Source of the DNA: CAIWHR01 sp963734575
Lineage (GTDB): Bacteria; Pseudomonadota; Gammaproteobacteria; Burkholderiales; Casimicrobiaceae
Direction of reading: 5' to 3'
Length of the DNA stretch: 64,000 nt
NCBI GenBank assembly: GCA_963734575.1
Contig: CAVTHT010000005.1
Location: 1 to 64,000 of the forward strand
The translations under genes and the position numbers were made by a program. The first letter of the stretch is position 1. Each line of letters starts with the position of its first letter. Shown piece after piece: positions 54,577-64,000 of the stretch. The notes below the pieces were generated by a model. That model saw only the letters and a list, made by a program, of their open reading frames with translations. It was not told where the DNA came from and did not search any database.

Positions 54577-57328
54577 CGCATTTCCTCGGCGGTGCCGTGC
54601 ACCTGCTCGCGCACCAGGCGCGCTTCGAGCCGGCGTCGCGAGGTCTTCAACGTGTCCTCTCCGCTCACGCGGCCGAAGAGATCGAGCAGCCGCGCGATCA
54701 CTCCGGTCCAGCCGGTCTGATGACTGGCGCCGAGCCCGGCCCCGTTGTCGCCGTGGAAGTATTCGTAGAACAGGATGAGGTCGCGCCAGTGCGGGTCGTC
54801 CTGGAATTTGCTGGCGCCGCCGTACACCGGACGACGCCCGCTCGCATCGCGCAGGAACAGGTTCGCGAGCCGGTTGGATATCTCGTGCGCCACCTCGAAC
54901 AGCGTCATCTGCTTGCCGGAACCGGTGGGGCACTCCACCGTGAACTCGTCGCCGTAGAACGCGTGCAGGTTGAGGAGCCCCCGCACGATGAGCGCGTTCA
55001 CCGGCATCCAGACCGGGCCGCGCCAATTGGAGTTGCCGCCGAACATGCCGCTGTCCGATTCCGCGGGCAGGTACGAGACTGCATGCGCCGCGGTCCCCGA
55101 TGTGGAACACGAAGGGGTGATCGCGGTGGTAGCGCGACAGCGAACGGATCCCGTACGGACTCAGGAACTCTTCCTCGTCGAGCAGGTAGCGGAGGATGCG
55201 CTCGAGGCGAGGCTTGGTGAGCGTGGAGAGCAGCCGCCGGCCGCCGTGGCCGATGAAGCCGCCTTCGGTCGGGGCCACGTGTGCCACGACATCGGGATGG
55301 CGCTGGCGGAAGAGCTCGATCAGCTCCATCGAGCCGGTGATGTGACGTCACCGATTCCGGCTCGAAGATCGTGGATGCGCACAGCGGCAGCAGCCCCACC
55401 ATGGAGCGGACCTTGAGGCGCGTCGCGGATCCATCGGGCAGCCGCAGCACGTCGTAATAGAAGCCATCGGTCTCGTCCCACATCTCGTCGTGGTGCTCGC
55501 CGATGCGATCCATCGCGTACGCGATCCAGACGAAGTGCTGGAGGAATTTGAACGCGTCTTCCTCGTAAGCCGGATCGTGCTCGGCGAGGATGAGCGCGAT
55601 CTCCAGCATGTTCTGGCAGTAGAACGCCATCCACGCCGTGCCATCCGCCTGTTCCAGGGTGCCACCGGTGGGTAACGGCGCGCTGCGATCGAACACGCCG
55701 ATGTTGTCGAGGCCGAGGAATCCACCCGCAAAAACGTTGCGACCCTGCGGATCCTTGCGATTGACCCACCAGTTGAAGTTCAGCATCAGGCCGTGGAACG
55801 AGCGCTCGAGGAACTGGATGTCCTCCCGTCCCAGGTCGCGCTCGGTCTTGTAGAGGAACAGCGTGGCCCACGCGTGCACGGGAGGATTCACGTCGCTGAA
55901 GTTCCACTCGTAGGCCGGGATCTGCCCGTTCGGATGGCAGTAGAGGGTCCGCAGCATCAGCAGGAGCTGCTCCTTCGCGAAGTCGAAATCGACCAGGGCG
56001 AGCGACAGCGTGTGGAAGGCCAGGTCCCACGCGGCGTACCACGGGTACTCCCACTTGTCCGGCATGGAGATGATGTCGCCGTTGAACATGTGGAACCACT
56101 CGACGTTCCTGACCGTGCGCTTCTGCACGCCAACGAGTGGATGCGCTTCGTGCTCCTTGAGCCACGTGTCCACGTCGTAGTGGTAGTACTGCTTCGACCA
56201 CAGCATCCCGGCGAGCGCCTGGCGATGCACGCGCCGCTGGTCTTCATCGAGCGAGGGTGGCGTGATGCGGTCGTAGAACGCATTGGCATCCGCGATGCGC
56301 GCATCGAACGTCGCGTCGAACGCGCTGCCGAAGGGCTTCGCACCGAAGTCTTTGGCCAGGCGCACGCGCACGACCGCCGCTCCGCCCCCCGGCACCTCGA
56401 GGAGATATCGCGCCGCCGCCTTCGTGCCGGTTTTTGTCGGATTGACCGCCGCGGCGTCGCCGCCCACGACGTACTGGTGGAATGCGTCCTTGACCCAGGG
56501 CGAGGCATTCGGCTGGCCCCACATCCGCTTGACGTTGGTCTCGTTCTCCGTGAAGAGAAGCTCCGGCGCGCCATCGCAGGCGAGGGTGTACTCACCGAGC
56601 GTCGCATGCGAGGCGCAGATCGCACCCGCCTCCTCCCGGATCACCGGCTTCGGTTGCGGCGCACCCCACGACCACGTGTTGCGGAACCAGAGCGTCGGCA
56701 GCACGTGCAGCCGGGCTGCTTCCGGACCGCGGTTGTGAACGGTGATGCGGGCGAGAATGTCGTCGGGCCCGTCCTTCGCGTACTCGACGAACACGTCGAA
56801 GTACCGATCGTCATCGAACACGCCCGTGTCGATCAGCTCGTACTCGAGATCGTTGCGCGAGCGGCGGCCATTGAGCTCGACGAGGGGACGATAGGGAAAC
56901 TCCCTCTGCGGGTACTTGTAGAGGTACTTCATGTACGAATGGGTGGGCGTCGAGTCGACGTAGAAGTAGTACTCCTTGACGTCCTCGCCATGGTTGCCCT
57001 CCGAGTTCGTCAGCCCGAAGAGCCGCTCCTTGAGAATCGGATCACGCTCGTTCCACAGCGCGACGGCGAAGCAGAGCTGCTGGTCATCGTCGGAGATCCC
57101 CGCGAGGCCGTCCTCGCCCCAGCGGTACGCACGCGAGCGCGCCTGATCGTGGCTGAAGTAGGACCAGGCATTGCCGTCCTGGCTGTAGTCCTCGCGGACC
57201 GTGCCCCACTGGCGCTCGCTGAGGTACGGACCCCACTTCTTCCAAGGGATCCCGGCCTCCCGGGCTTCGTTGAGACGCTTCTGTTCCGCGGTATCGACTC
57301 CGCTGCGAGCGGTCGCAATTTCAGTCAT
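54573..57328 (-). CDS. GH63/MGH1-like glucosidase (frameshifted near 3')
   Basis: A protein of about 918 codons with an (alpha/alpha)6-barrel. It is intact from ATG 57328 to about 55345: WKKWGPYLSERQWGTVREDY, YYFYVDSTPTHSYMKYLYKY, WEYPWYAAWDLAFHTLSLAL, PAYEWNFSDVNPPVHAWA. Then TEGGFIGHGGRRLLSTL and FGGNSNWRGPVWMPVNALI lie in other frames. The E-W-x-x-D and WRGPVW motifs match MGH1-like glycoside hydrolases (glucosidase/mannosylglycerate hydrolase clan). Shifts are near 55345 and 55080. Coupled to the GH13 gene. Confidence 0.82.
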
Positions 57329-57436
57329 GGGAGTGCTCCCCCTAGGTCAGGTGAGGTGGTAGGGATGAGGCGGCTGGCACGCTGGCGCGAGTGGCGGCGA
57401 AGCCGCTGTCTGGATGCTCGCGCTGCCGCAGCGCGC

Positions 57437-57456
57437 CGTCCTCGCACTTCTCGACA
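57437..57456 (-). promoter_or_regulatory. 20-bp regulon motif, copy 7
   Basis: Minus strand TGTCGAGAAGTGCGAGGACG, one mismatch to consensus, 108 bp before the glucosidase start. The gap 57329-57748 holds no convincing gene; a 42-codon plus-strand frame from 57551 with one hydrophobic stretch is too weak to call. Confidence 0.65.
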
Positions 57457-57748
57457 ACCGTTGCGCGCGAGCCCGCTTCGACAGCGCAGCCGGCGGTGGG
57501 CCGGGCACCTGCAATACATGTCGCGAGCAGGCACCGGCGGCGCCAGTGGCATGTCGACGGCGCTGCGCACCGCCGGAGTTGCACTGCCGGTAGCCACCCG
57601 CAACACCGCGGCGCCCGGAGCGGTCGCAACGGCGCTCGCCTACCTCGTCATTTCGGGACTGTGGTCGCGCGGTACGTGAAGTGGTACCGGCACTGGCTGG
57701 AGCTAACTCCGCAGCGGCGCTGAGTCTCAGCGGCCGGACCGCGTCGCG

Positions 57749-58090
57749 TCAGGACGGCTCGCCGGGCTGGCCGCCGAGCCGTTCCCCGATGCGCTCGCGC
57801 AGGCTCGCCACGATCTCGTTCACGAGGGCCTGCGTCTGCGCCTGCCCCAGCGAGCCGATCGCCTTGTCGCGCACGTGATAATGCATCATCAGCGACGTGC
57901 GCAGCTTGGCGAATGCTGGAGCGTTGCTGGACCCGCACACCGTGGCGTCGTTGCGCAGGACACGCTCGATCACGCCCGGATCCAGGATCCGCACGTTGCA
58001 GATCGTGGCGAGGCGCGCGATCTCGCGATCGACGTCGCTCAGGTTCTTCGCCCACCAGGTGGTGCCGAAGGTGCCGGTTGTATTCGCCAT
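57749..58090 (-). CDS. Small protein of unknown function
   Basis: A 113-aa soluble protein starting MANTTGTFGTTWWAKNLSDV, with mixed helical content (NVRILDPGVIERVLRNDATV; VNEIVASLRERIGERLGG). No signal peptide, one Cys-containing patch (ATVCGSSN), no recognised domain. It stands alone with its own upstream motif copy, so it is probably a real gene of the same regulon. Confidence 0.6.
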   Translation of the reverse strand: MANTTGTFGTTWWAKNLSDVDREIARLATICNVRILDPGVIERVLRNDATVCGSSNAPAFAKLRTSLMMHYHVRDKAIGSLGQAQTQALVNEIVASLRERIGERLGGQPGEPS

Positions 58091-58226
58091 GATGTCGAGC
58101 GTTCCAGATCAAAAGGGGGCTGGACGGGCCGGTCGCGTCCGTCATCGCACGCTCAGGGATGTACCGCGCGGTGACGGACTCGTACGGTCGCCCAGCACGA
58201 GCAGCGTGCATGTTTCCGTGGCGCAG

Positions 58227-58246
58227 CGTCCTCGCAATTCGCGACA
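58227..58246 (-). promoter_or_regulatory. 20-bp regulon motif, copy 8
   Basis: Minus strand TGTCGCGAATTGCGAGGACG, one mismatch in the GAG core, 136 bp before the start of the small protein at 58090. Confidence 0.6.
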
Positions 58247-58287
58247 CGCGGGATGCACGGCTACGACACAGGAGCGCGATAGCGGGA

Positions 58288-59217
58288 TCAGAACGCGACT
58301 TCCTTCCAGCCCGGAGCCCGGGTTGAACGTCGTCATGTTCGCTCCGATCGGGAGTCGATCCCTTGCCGAGGTCCTTTTCGTAGACCTTGCCGTTGTGACT
58401 GACCATGAACGTCATCACGCCGGTCTGCCCATAGACCGCGGGGTACGCGACCATCGCGAAGCCGGCGATCATCCGGCCGTTGATCACGTAGCTGTAAGCA
58501 CCGCCGGGTGCGCTGGGGCCTTGGCGCGTCAGGATCCTGAAGTGATAGCCGCGATAGGGTGCGCCACGCTCGCGCCCTTCGAGGTACGCGCTGCTCTCCG
58601 CGACGAGCGGGCCGAAGGGACTTGCCTCGTCTTCCTTCCCGGCGGCCGTGGGCCAGTAGAGTCCATCGTGCTTGCCCGGCGTGCTGGCGATCCGCTTCGC
58701 ATACTGGAGCACGCCGTCACCATCCCGGTCGCGCGCGGCATACGCGCGCTGCGCATCGACGTACGCGCGCAGCACGTAGATCGCGTTGCGCTCGTTGTTG
58801 CCGACGCGGCGGTTGATCAGCTCTTCCCTGCCCTGCTCGGTCGCGAAACGCCAGCCGCTGCCGGTGCGCACGATGGGAATGGGTACCGGCCACGCTTGCT
58901 CGCCGATCACCAGCACGCGACGGTCCTGGCTCGGCTCGCGCAACACGCGCAGCGTCTTCATGGCTGCGAGGGTCTGTGCCCGCGTGGCCGCGGATGCCGC
59001 CGGATCGGAGTTGACGACGAGGTCCTTGTTGTCTTCGCCGAAGATCGCGACGATGGCGGAGTCATCGCCGCCTTGCAGCGCGGCCATCAGAGCGTCGACC
59101 GCCGCTTCCGGCGTCGCGAATGTCTGCTGCTGCGCCGCGATTTGCAGCGAGCGACACCGTCAGGGCCAGGACGAGCGCCAATCGGGACAACCATGTCCCC
59201 ACGCGAGTGATGTTCAT
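58288..59217 (-). CDS. DUF2950 exported protein (frameshifted)
   Basis: ATG 59217 begins a signal peptide (MNITRVGTWLSRLALVLALT). After a shift near 59140 the DUF2950 domain reads QTFATPEAAVDALMAALQGG, RDRDGDGVLQYAKRIASTPG, DGLYWP, PYRGYHFRILTRQGPSAPGG and MTFMVSHNGKVYEKDLG. Further shifts near 58345 and 58305 bring in the typical end, WKEVAF before the stop at 58288. DUF2950 genes are regularly found next to DUF3300 genes, as here. Function unknown; periplasmic. Confidence 0.75.
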
Positions 59218-59271
59218 GAGTGACGCCTTGCTGTGCGTTGAACTGGATGTGTGCATGATCGTCTCTCGCCT

Positions 59272-60517
59272 TCAGCGACGACCGCCGCCGCCACGGCCAC
59301 CACCGCCGCCACCGCCGCGCGCACCGGCGCTGCTCGGCGCAGAACGTGCACCCCCGCTGCTCGATGCGGATCGCGTCCCACCGCTGGCCGATGCGCGCGC
59401 ACTCGACGTCGGCGTCGCGCTCGCCCCCATCGAGCTACGGCTCGACGCACCGCGGGAGCTGTCCATCTGAGTCTGCCGTCCGGAGCCGTAGCCGCCGAGC
59501 GCGCTGTCGCCGCCACCGCCGCCCCGGCTCCCGCCGCCCGCCTGTTGCGTGGAGGGCCGTGATCCTGCCGACCCCGTTCCGCCACCCCCGCGCGCATCGC
59601 CTGCACGTGCCGAGGGTGCGGCCTTGCCGACGGAGTTGCTGACCTGGCCGGGCTGCTTGTTGGATTTCCAGGCGGAGCTGCCGCCGCCCTGTTGGCCCGC
59701 ACCGCCGCGATTGACGTTGCCGGTATTGATGTTGCCGGTGTTGATGTTCGTGTTGCGGTTGACGTTGATGTTGGCGTCACCGCAACAGCCGTAGTGATTA
59801 CCGCTCCACGCTGCACCGATGGCAGCACCCCAGATGACGCCTGCGGCCATCGCGGCGCCGGGGGCGTACGGGTAGTAGTACGACGGGTACGGCGTCGGGT
59901 AGTAGCCGTAATAGGGCGCCGACCCGTAGACGACCACGGTCGACGGGTTGTACTGCGGGACGTAGATCACCTCCGGATTTGCCGGCGCGATGACGATCGT
60001 TTCCTTCTCCACCTTCACCACCTGCTTCTCGTCGGATTTGAGGTTGCCCGCGGCCTGCGCCTTGCGACGGAAGGCCTGGATGGCTTCGAGCACATCGCCC
60101 TGATCGGCGACCACGGCTTCGCCGAGTGCGCTCGTCCAGTCGAGGTCGGCGCTCATCATCTTCACGACGTCGGGATAGTTGAGCAGCGACTTCACCGCGT
60201 CATCCCACTTGTCGTCGACGGCGAGCTTGGGGTCGGCCTTGCGCTTCTCGAGAAAGCGGTCCGCCTGCACGAGCTGCAACGGATTGGTCGCGGCCGGCAG
60301 GATGATCCCGATCGAGATCGTCGGGATAGAGCGCGATCGGACCCACCAGCTTGGCGAGATCCTCGGCAGCGACGGGCGCTGCAGCGCCCTGCGGAGCCGC
60401 GGGGGCCTGCGCGACGGCACTCAGCGCGAAGACAAGCATGAGGATCCCCGCAAGGAGCTGCAGCCATGACGAGCGTTCGCCGTGGTGCCGCGCCGACAAG
60501 CTACACAAGCTGTTCAT
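59272..60517 (-). CDS. DUF3300 exported protein with Asn- and Gly/Ser-rich tail (one frameshift)
   Basis: ATG 60517 opens a long signal segment (LLAGILMLVFALSAVAQAP), then LAKLVGPIALYPDDL. After a shift near 60320 the DUF3300 core follows: NPLQLVQADRFLEKRKADPK, SLLNYPDVVKMMSADLDWT, PEVIYVPQYNPSTVVVYG. A Tyr/Pro-rich stretch and a glycine-rich helix precede an Asn-repeat (NINVNRNTNINTGNINTGNV) and a Gly/Ser/Arg-rich tail ending GGGRGGGGRR. Probably surface-exposed. Confidence 0.78.
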
Positions 60518-60653
60518 GTTTCATGCTCCAGATATTGGTTGTAGCTGCACGTGCCGATTGCCGGACTTCCTGGCCGAAAGTGCAGAACGAACGTGCCGAA
60601 TACCGCGTCGCTCACGTCCGGTCATGACGCAGGTTGAATGCTTCGTCGGTGCA

Positions 60654-60673
60654 TGTCTTTGCGAATCTCGACA
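60654..60673 (-). promoter_or_regulatory. 20-bp regulon motif, copy 9
   Basis: Minus strand TGTCGAGATTCGCAAAGACA, one mismatch at the last base, 136 bp before the DUF3300 start. Confidence 0.6.
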
Positions 60674-60762
60674 CCCACGGGGGTCGGGGAGGCGTGATGT
60701 CGCGGAGCGCGAGCAATGCCGCGCACGTCGCGCCGGACGCGCGCCGCCTCGCGCAACCTTCG

Positions 60763-63001
60763 CTACGGCGCGCCGAGCAGCATGTACAGCGACCAGTTAC
60801 CGCTCTGGCCGAGACCGATTCCCAGATACGCGGGTCCCACGGCGGTGTCCGCGCCAAGAAAGGCCGAGATGGACCACAGCGTCCCCGCCGACGGTAAGCC
60901 GTCGAACCGGTCGTTCATCCGTCCCACTTCTAGCGAGCCACCGGCGTACACGCCGCTGCCGAGAAGGTCGGGAAGCGGGAGGAATCGGTTGTAGTACATC
61001 AGCCGGCCGAAGGCGTACTCGCGGCCGGCGAACTGATTGACGCGGTAACCGGACAGGCGCAGCGGACCGCCGAGCGTGAAGGATTCGTACGCGGGCATGT
61101 CGGAATTGAAATCCGTGCCGGCAGCAATGGCGTAGCCGATCGTGTGGTGTGCGTAGCTCCACGCACCGCGGAAGGTCGCTTCCAGCCGGCGGTAACTGGC
61201 GTCTGATCCGAACGCAGGTAGAGCGGCATAGGCCGACGCTACCGCACCGAAGCCGTGTGTCGGAAACCATGCGTGGTCCGTCTGGTCGACGAACAGGAGC
61301 GCGCGCAGCCCCGCCGAGGTTTCCTTGCCGGAAGGCAGGACTGCAGAGCCCGTATCGACGCGTGCATCCACGCGCGACCACACCGGGCCGGCGCGCAACT
61401 GTCCCCACGTGCCCAGCACGACCCCGGCATCGACGCCCACCTGCGACAGGCGCACCTTGTAGTCGGCGACCTTGTCCTCATCCACGAAAACACCGCGCAT
61501 CTGCTGCCCGATACGAAAGTACGGCGCCACGATCCAACGGCCCGCCTCGTTCACCGGCTGGTAGAACTCGCTGAAGAGGTGCGTGTCCTGTCCGATCTGG
61601 GCTTCGCGTCAGCCATTCGCCGCCGAGACGGTTCAGCCACGTCTTGCGGTACTGGAACAGCGCGTTGAACATGCTGTCGCCCTGGAAGTCGCTCGCGAGC
61701 CCGAGACCGAATCTCAGGTAGTCCGGTCCCCACGACTTCTCGCGCGGCTCGATCACCATCGCGCGCGGCCCGCCGTCCCCGGTGATGTGATAGCTGATGC
61801 TCTCGAAGCCACCCTGGCCGTAGACGCGGCGCAGATCGGCACCGATCTTTCCCTCCGACAGCGGCTCGCCGGCCTTGGTCTGCACGAGGGCCTGCAGCAC
61901 CTCGGGATTCGTGCGCTCGAGACCCTCGATGCGGATCTCGTCGACGCTGCCCAATGGCTTGAGCTCGGCGACCTGCGTCGCGCGCAAGGCTGCGTACTGC
62001 TCCGGCGGCACGCTGTAGCGTCGGAGCGAATCGGCCATCGCGCGCGTGGCTTCCTCGCCGATCCGGATCGCGTCGACCGAGCGATCGAAAGTGGAGACCG
62101 AGATGTCGCCGAGATCCGGGGCGATGAGCACGTCACGCTCGCCCAGGCTCTTCAACTGGTCGTCGACCGTCTGCTTGCCGAGGAAATTGACGAGCTGCGT
62201 GGTGACACTCAAGGCCGAGGTGATGTCCTTGCGCTTGAGCGCCGGCGTGGAAATGTTGACCGCGATGACCACGTCGGCACACAGCTTGCGCGCCTCGTCG
62301 ATCGGCAGGTTGTTCGAGATGCCGCCGTCGACCAGCAAGCGCCCGTCGATCTCCACCGGCGCGATCGCTCCGGGCAGCGACATGCTGGCACGCATTGCCT
62401 GGGCCACGCTGCCGTGATCGAGCACGATCGCTTCGCCGGTCTCGATGTCGGTCGCCATGGCGCGGAACGGGATCGGCAGCTTCCGGAAATCGGTGACGTC
62501 GAAGGCGCGAATGGACAGCATCCGGAAGAACGACTCGATCGACACCCCCGCGATGAAGCCTTTCGGCAGCGCGAGGCTGCCGTCCTTCACGCCATACTCG
62601 GGCGCGAACAGCGTCTTGTAGTCGTCGATCTTGCGGCGGACGGAGATCTCCTGGCGTGGCGGGCGGTCGCGAAAGATCTCGTCCCAGTTGGCCGCGAGGA
62701 CGAGCTTTTCCATCTCGAGCGGCGGGGTCCCCGCCGCGAAGGTGCCCCCGACGATCGCACCCATGCTGGTGCCGGTCACGCAGTGAATCGGCACCCGCAA
62801 CTCTTCGAGCACCTTGAGAACGCCGACGTGCGCGATGCCGCGGGCTCCGCCTCCGGACAAGGCAAGACCGATGCGCGGTCCGGCCGTCGAGGCGACCGGG
62901 AATCCGGCGTCGGCCGCGAGCGCAGAGCCCTGCAGCAACGGCAGCATCGATGCGGCCGCTGCCGCAAGTACGAGGGCGGCGCGGATCCGCGCGGACTTCA
63001 T
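60763..63001 (-). CDS. Patatin-like phospholipase, PlpD-type (type Vd) autotransporter (one frameshift)
   Basis: About 745 codons. After the signal peptide (AALVLAAAAASMLPLLQG) the patatin domain shows the oxyanion loop LSGGGARGIAHVGVLK, nucleophile GTSMGAIVGG and dyad Asp in LLVDGGISNNLPID. A POTRA-like domain follows (VDEIRIEGLERTNPEVLQAL), then a barrel of the BamA/Omp85 type (LRFGLGLASDFQGDSMFNA; LGGPLRLSGYRVNQFAGREY) ending NWSLYMLLGAP. A shift near 61605 splits it. The order signal-patatin-POTRA-barrel defines type Vd secreted or surface lipases. Confidence 0.85.
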
Positions 63002-63086
63002 CGCTCGACGAATCGGTGTGGCATGCGTCCCCGCAGCACTACCCGTCGGGGACCCGGGCGAGACCCCGCACGGCAACGCCTGCGTG

Positions 63087-63551
63087 TCACTTGACGCTGT
63101 AGCCGCGGCCTTCGAGGCAGACTGCGCGCGCCTTGGCGAACGCCTGCTGCTGCTGCTGCGATCCGGCCTGCTGCTGGGCCTGCGCCTGCTGCGTTGCAGC
63201 CGCATTCTGGCGACGGCTCTGGCCACGCGCGGCCGCGGCGCCCGCTGCAGCGCCGGCCCCGGCGTCACCACCGACGATCTCGCCCACCACCGCGCCTCGT
63301 GCCGCGCCGCGCGCACCCGCGCCGGGCGTGGTGCCCGTTGCCGTCGTCGGAGGCGCGGCCACGGGGGCCGGTGGTGGAGCCTTGGCCGGATCGAACCCCG
63401 TCTGCTGCACCGCCCACGTATAGCAGGCAGCCTCGTCGCTCTTCTGCTGCTGCGGCGACTGGCCCTTCGCCGGATAGACGTACTGCTGCGCGCCGGCTTC
63501 GGCCGCGAGCGCCATGCTCATGACGAGCATCCATGCGATCTGTCGTTTCAT
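63087..63551 (-). CDS. Exported glycine-zipper, Gln-rich protein
   Basis: A 154-aa protein. The signal peptide (WMLVMSMALAAEAGAQQ) is followed by YVYPAKGQSPQQQKSDEAAC and a conserved Cys pair (AACYTWAVQQTGFDP; ARAVCLEGRGYSVK). A Gly-zipper (GAVVGEIVGGDAGAGAAAG) and a Gln-rich helix lie between them. The SPQQQ..D..C..WA..QTGFDP start is shared with many proteobacterial DUF-type envelope proteins. It is 85 bp upstream of the patatin gene on the same strand. Confidence 0.7.
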   Translation of the reverse strand: MKRQIAWMLVMSMALAAEAGAQQYVYPAKGQSPQQQKSDEAACYTWAVQQTGFDPAKAPPPAPVAAPPTTATGTTPGAGARGAARGAVVGEIVGGDAGAGAAAGAAAARGQSRRQNAAATQQAQAQQQAGSQQQQQAFAKARAVCLEGRGYSVK

Positions 63552-63722
63552 GTGTGCCTTCTTCTCAAGATGCGCCACGTCGTCGCGGAGCTTCGCGATC
63601 CATGGGCACTGGCGTCAGCCGGTGGACGTCGAGCGCGAGCAGACTGACGTCGGACCGGCGTGCGCCGGAATGCCACACACGACCTGCCAGCCTTTGCTCA
63701 GGGTGAATGGTTCACCGGCCAG

Positions 63723-63742
63723 CGTCTTCGCAAATCTCGACA
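63723..63742 (-). promoter_or_regulatory. 20-bp regulon motif, copy 10
   Basis: Minus strand TGTCGAGATTTGCGAAGACG, perfect match to the consensus, 171 bp before ATG 63551. The gap 63552-63956 shows no gene. Confidence 0.65.
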
Positions 63743-63956
63743 CACGGTGCCACGCACGCGTTGCGCCGCCCAGCCCGCCCGCCGCGCTCTGTCAGCGAGC
63801 GCCGTGCACGACGTGCGACGAACATCTTGCGAAAGTCAGCGACGTGAAACGATCGAAGATTGATGGCAGTCAATCGAAGATGGAGATTGCCGCGCAATCC
63901 TTGCTGCCGATCCAGGGGCGGCGAGTCGGACGCGCCGGCCACGCATCGGCACACTC

Positions 63957-64000
63957 ATGAAGACCGTCTTGCAAAGCGTCAAGGGCGCGCTCGCGGCCGT
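63957..64000 (+). CDS. Possible start of a gene cut by the window end
   Basis: ATG 63957 opens MKTVLQSVKGALAA and runs off the window. The start is basic then apolar, but no Shine-Dalgarno is visible, so the call is tentative. Confidence 0.3.
   Translation, partial: MKTVLQSVKGALAA

Noticed and set aside
57551..57679. 42-codon plus-strand ORF with a hydrophobic stretch
   Set aside because: No ribosome-binding site, no conserved pattern, and it lies in the 5' region of the opposite-strand glucosidase operon.
52750..63742. Sigma-54 (-24/-12) promoters downstream of the 20-bp motif copies
   Set aside because: GG and GC elements could be found in places, but none with the required spacing.
12835..63742. 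CRISPR or REP/BIME interpretation of the repeated 20-mer
   Set aside because: Copies are singletons thousands of bases apart, not regularly spaced, and orientation always follows the adjacent gene; no long palindromic stem is present.
1..64000. tRNA, rRNA, insertion sequences, phage genes
   Set aside because: No cloverleaf with CCA-type end, rRNA signature, transposase or integrase motif was recognised on either strand.

Overview
The window is a GC-rich bacterial segment without tRNA, rRNA or CRISPR. Its gene content (TupABC tungstate importer, ArsR/ArsM, DUF3141 PhaC-like protein with Pta/AckA and 3-hydroxybutyrate dehydrogenase, DUF3300/DUF2950, FixJ-type regulator) and codon use suggest a betaproteobacterium, perhaps Burkholderiales-like. 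This placement is inferred from families, not from a marker gene. About 24 of some 60 genes carry internal frameshifts that leave a protein readable across two or three frames, so the sequence looks like an uncorrected or metagenomic assembly. The 14.3-21.4 kb stretch is worst affected.

Layout. 0-10.6 kb: rdgB, a slipin, a fused ABC exporter, an enolase-superfamily enzyme and a YpfH-type esterase. Then comes a tungstate module (regulator, tupB, tupC, tupA) with an 18-20 bp palindromic operator, followed by an arsenic module (acr3 remnant, arsM, arsR) with its own palindrome. 10.7-14.1 kb: small exported and glycine-zipper proteins. 14.3-21.4 kb: a PLP amino-acid decarboxylase, two tandem AspT-type exchangers and a TRIC-type membrane protein, all on + and all frameshifted. 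21.4-31.9 kb: small envelope proteins, a histidine kinase/FixJ regulator/receiver operon, and an outer-membrane efflux lipoprotein. 31.9-41.6 kb: YiaV/YiaW-like pair, AraC regulator, a Rieske-like protein with CXXC pairs, an MFS transporter, two outer-membrane proteins, DUF2254 and a GNAT acetyltransferase.

41.7-52.8 kb: one long minus-strand array, DUF3141, phosphotransacetylase, ackA, 3-hydroxybutyrate dehydrogenase, hydrolase, FUSC-like protein, CoA-transferase A/B, fabI, a small lipoprotein, atpG and atpC. Together it links acetyl-phosphate/ATP formation with hydroxybutyrate and acetoacetate use. atpD is absent between atpG and atpC; a 2 x 73 bp tandem repeat lies there instead. 53-63.6 kb: minus-strand operons for two glycoside hydrolases, a small protein, DUF3300 plus DUF2950, and a glycine-zipper protein plus a PlpD-like patatin autotransporter.

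The most interesting signal is a 20-bp non-coding motif, TGTCGAGAWWYGCRARGACG. It occurs at least ten times between 12.8 and 63.8 kb. Every copy is intergenic, points toward the following gene and lies about 55-171 bp before its start codon. It precedes most transcription units in the right-hand three quarters of the window, including the 11-kb metabolic array, so it looks like the operator of a local regulon. The FixJ-type two-component system at 24.8-26.9 kb is a candidate regulator.
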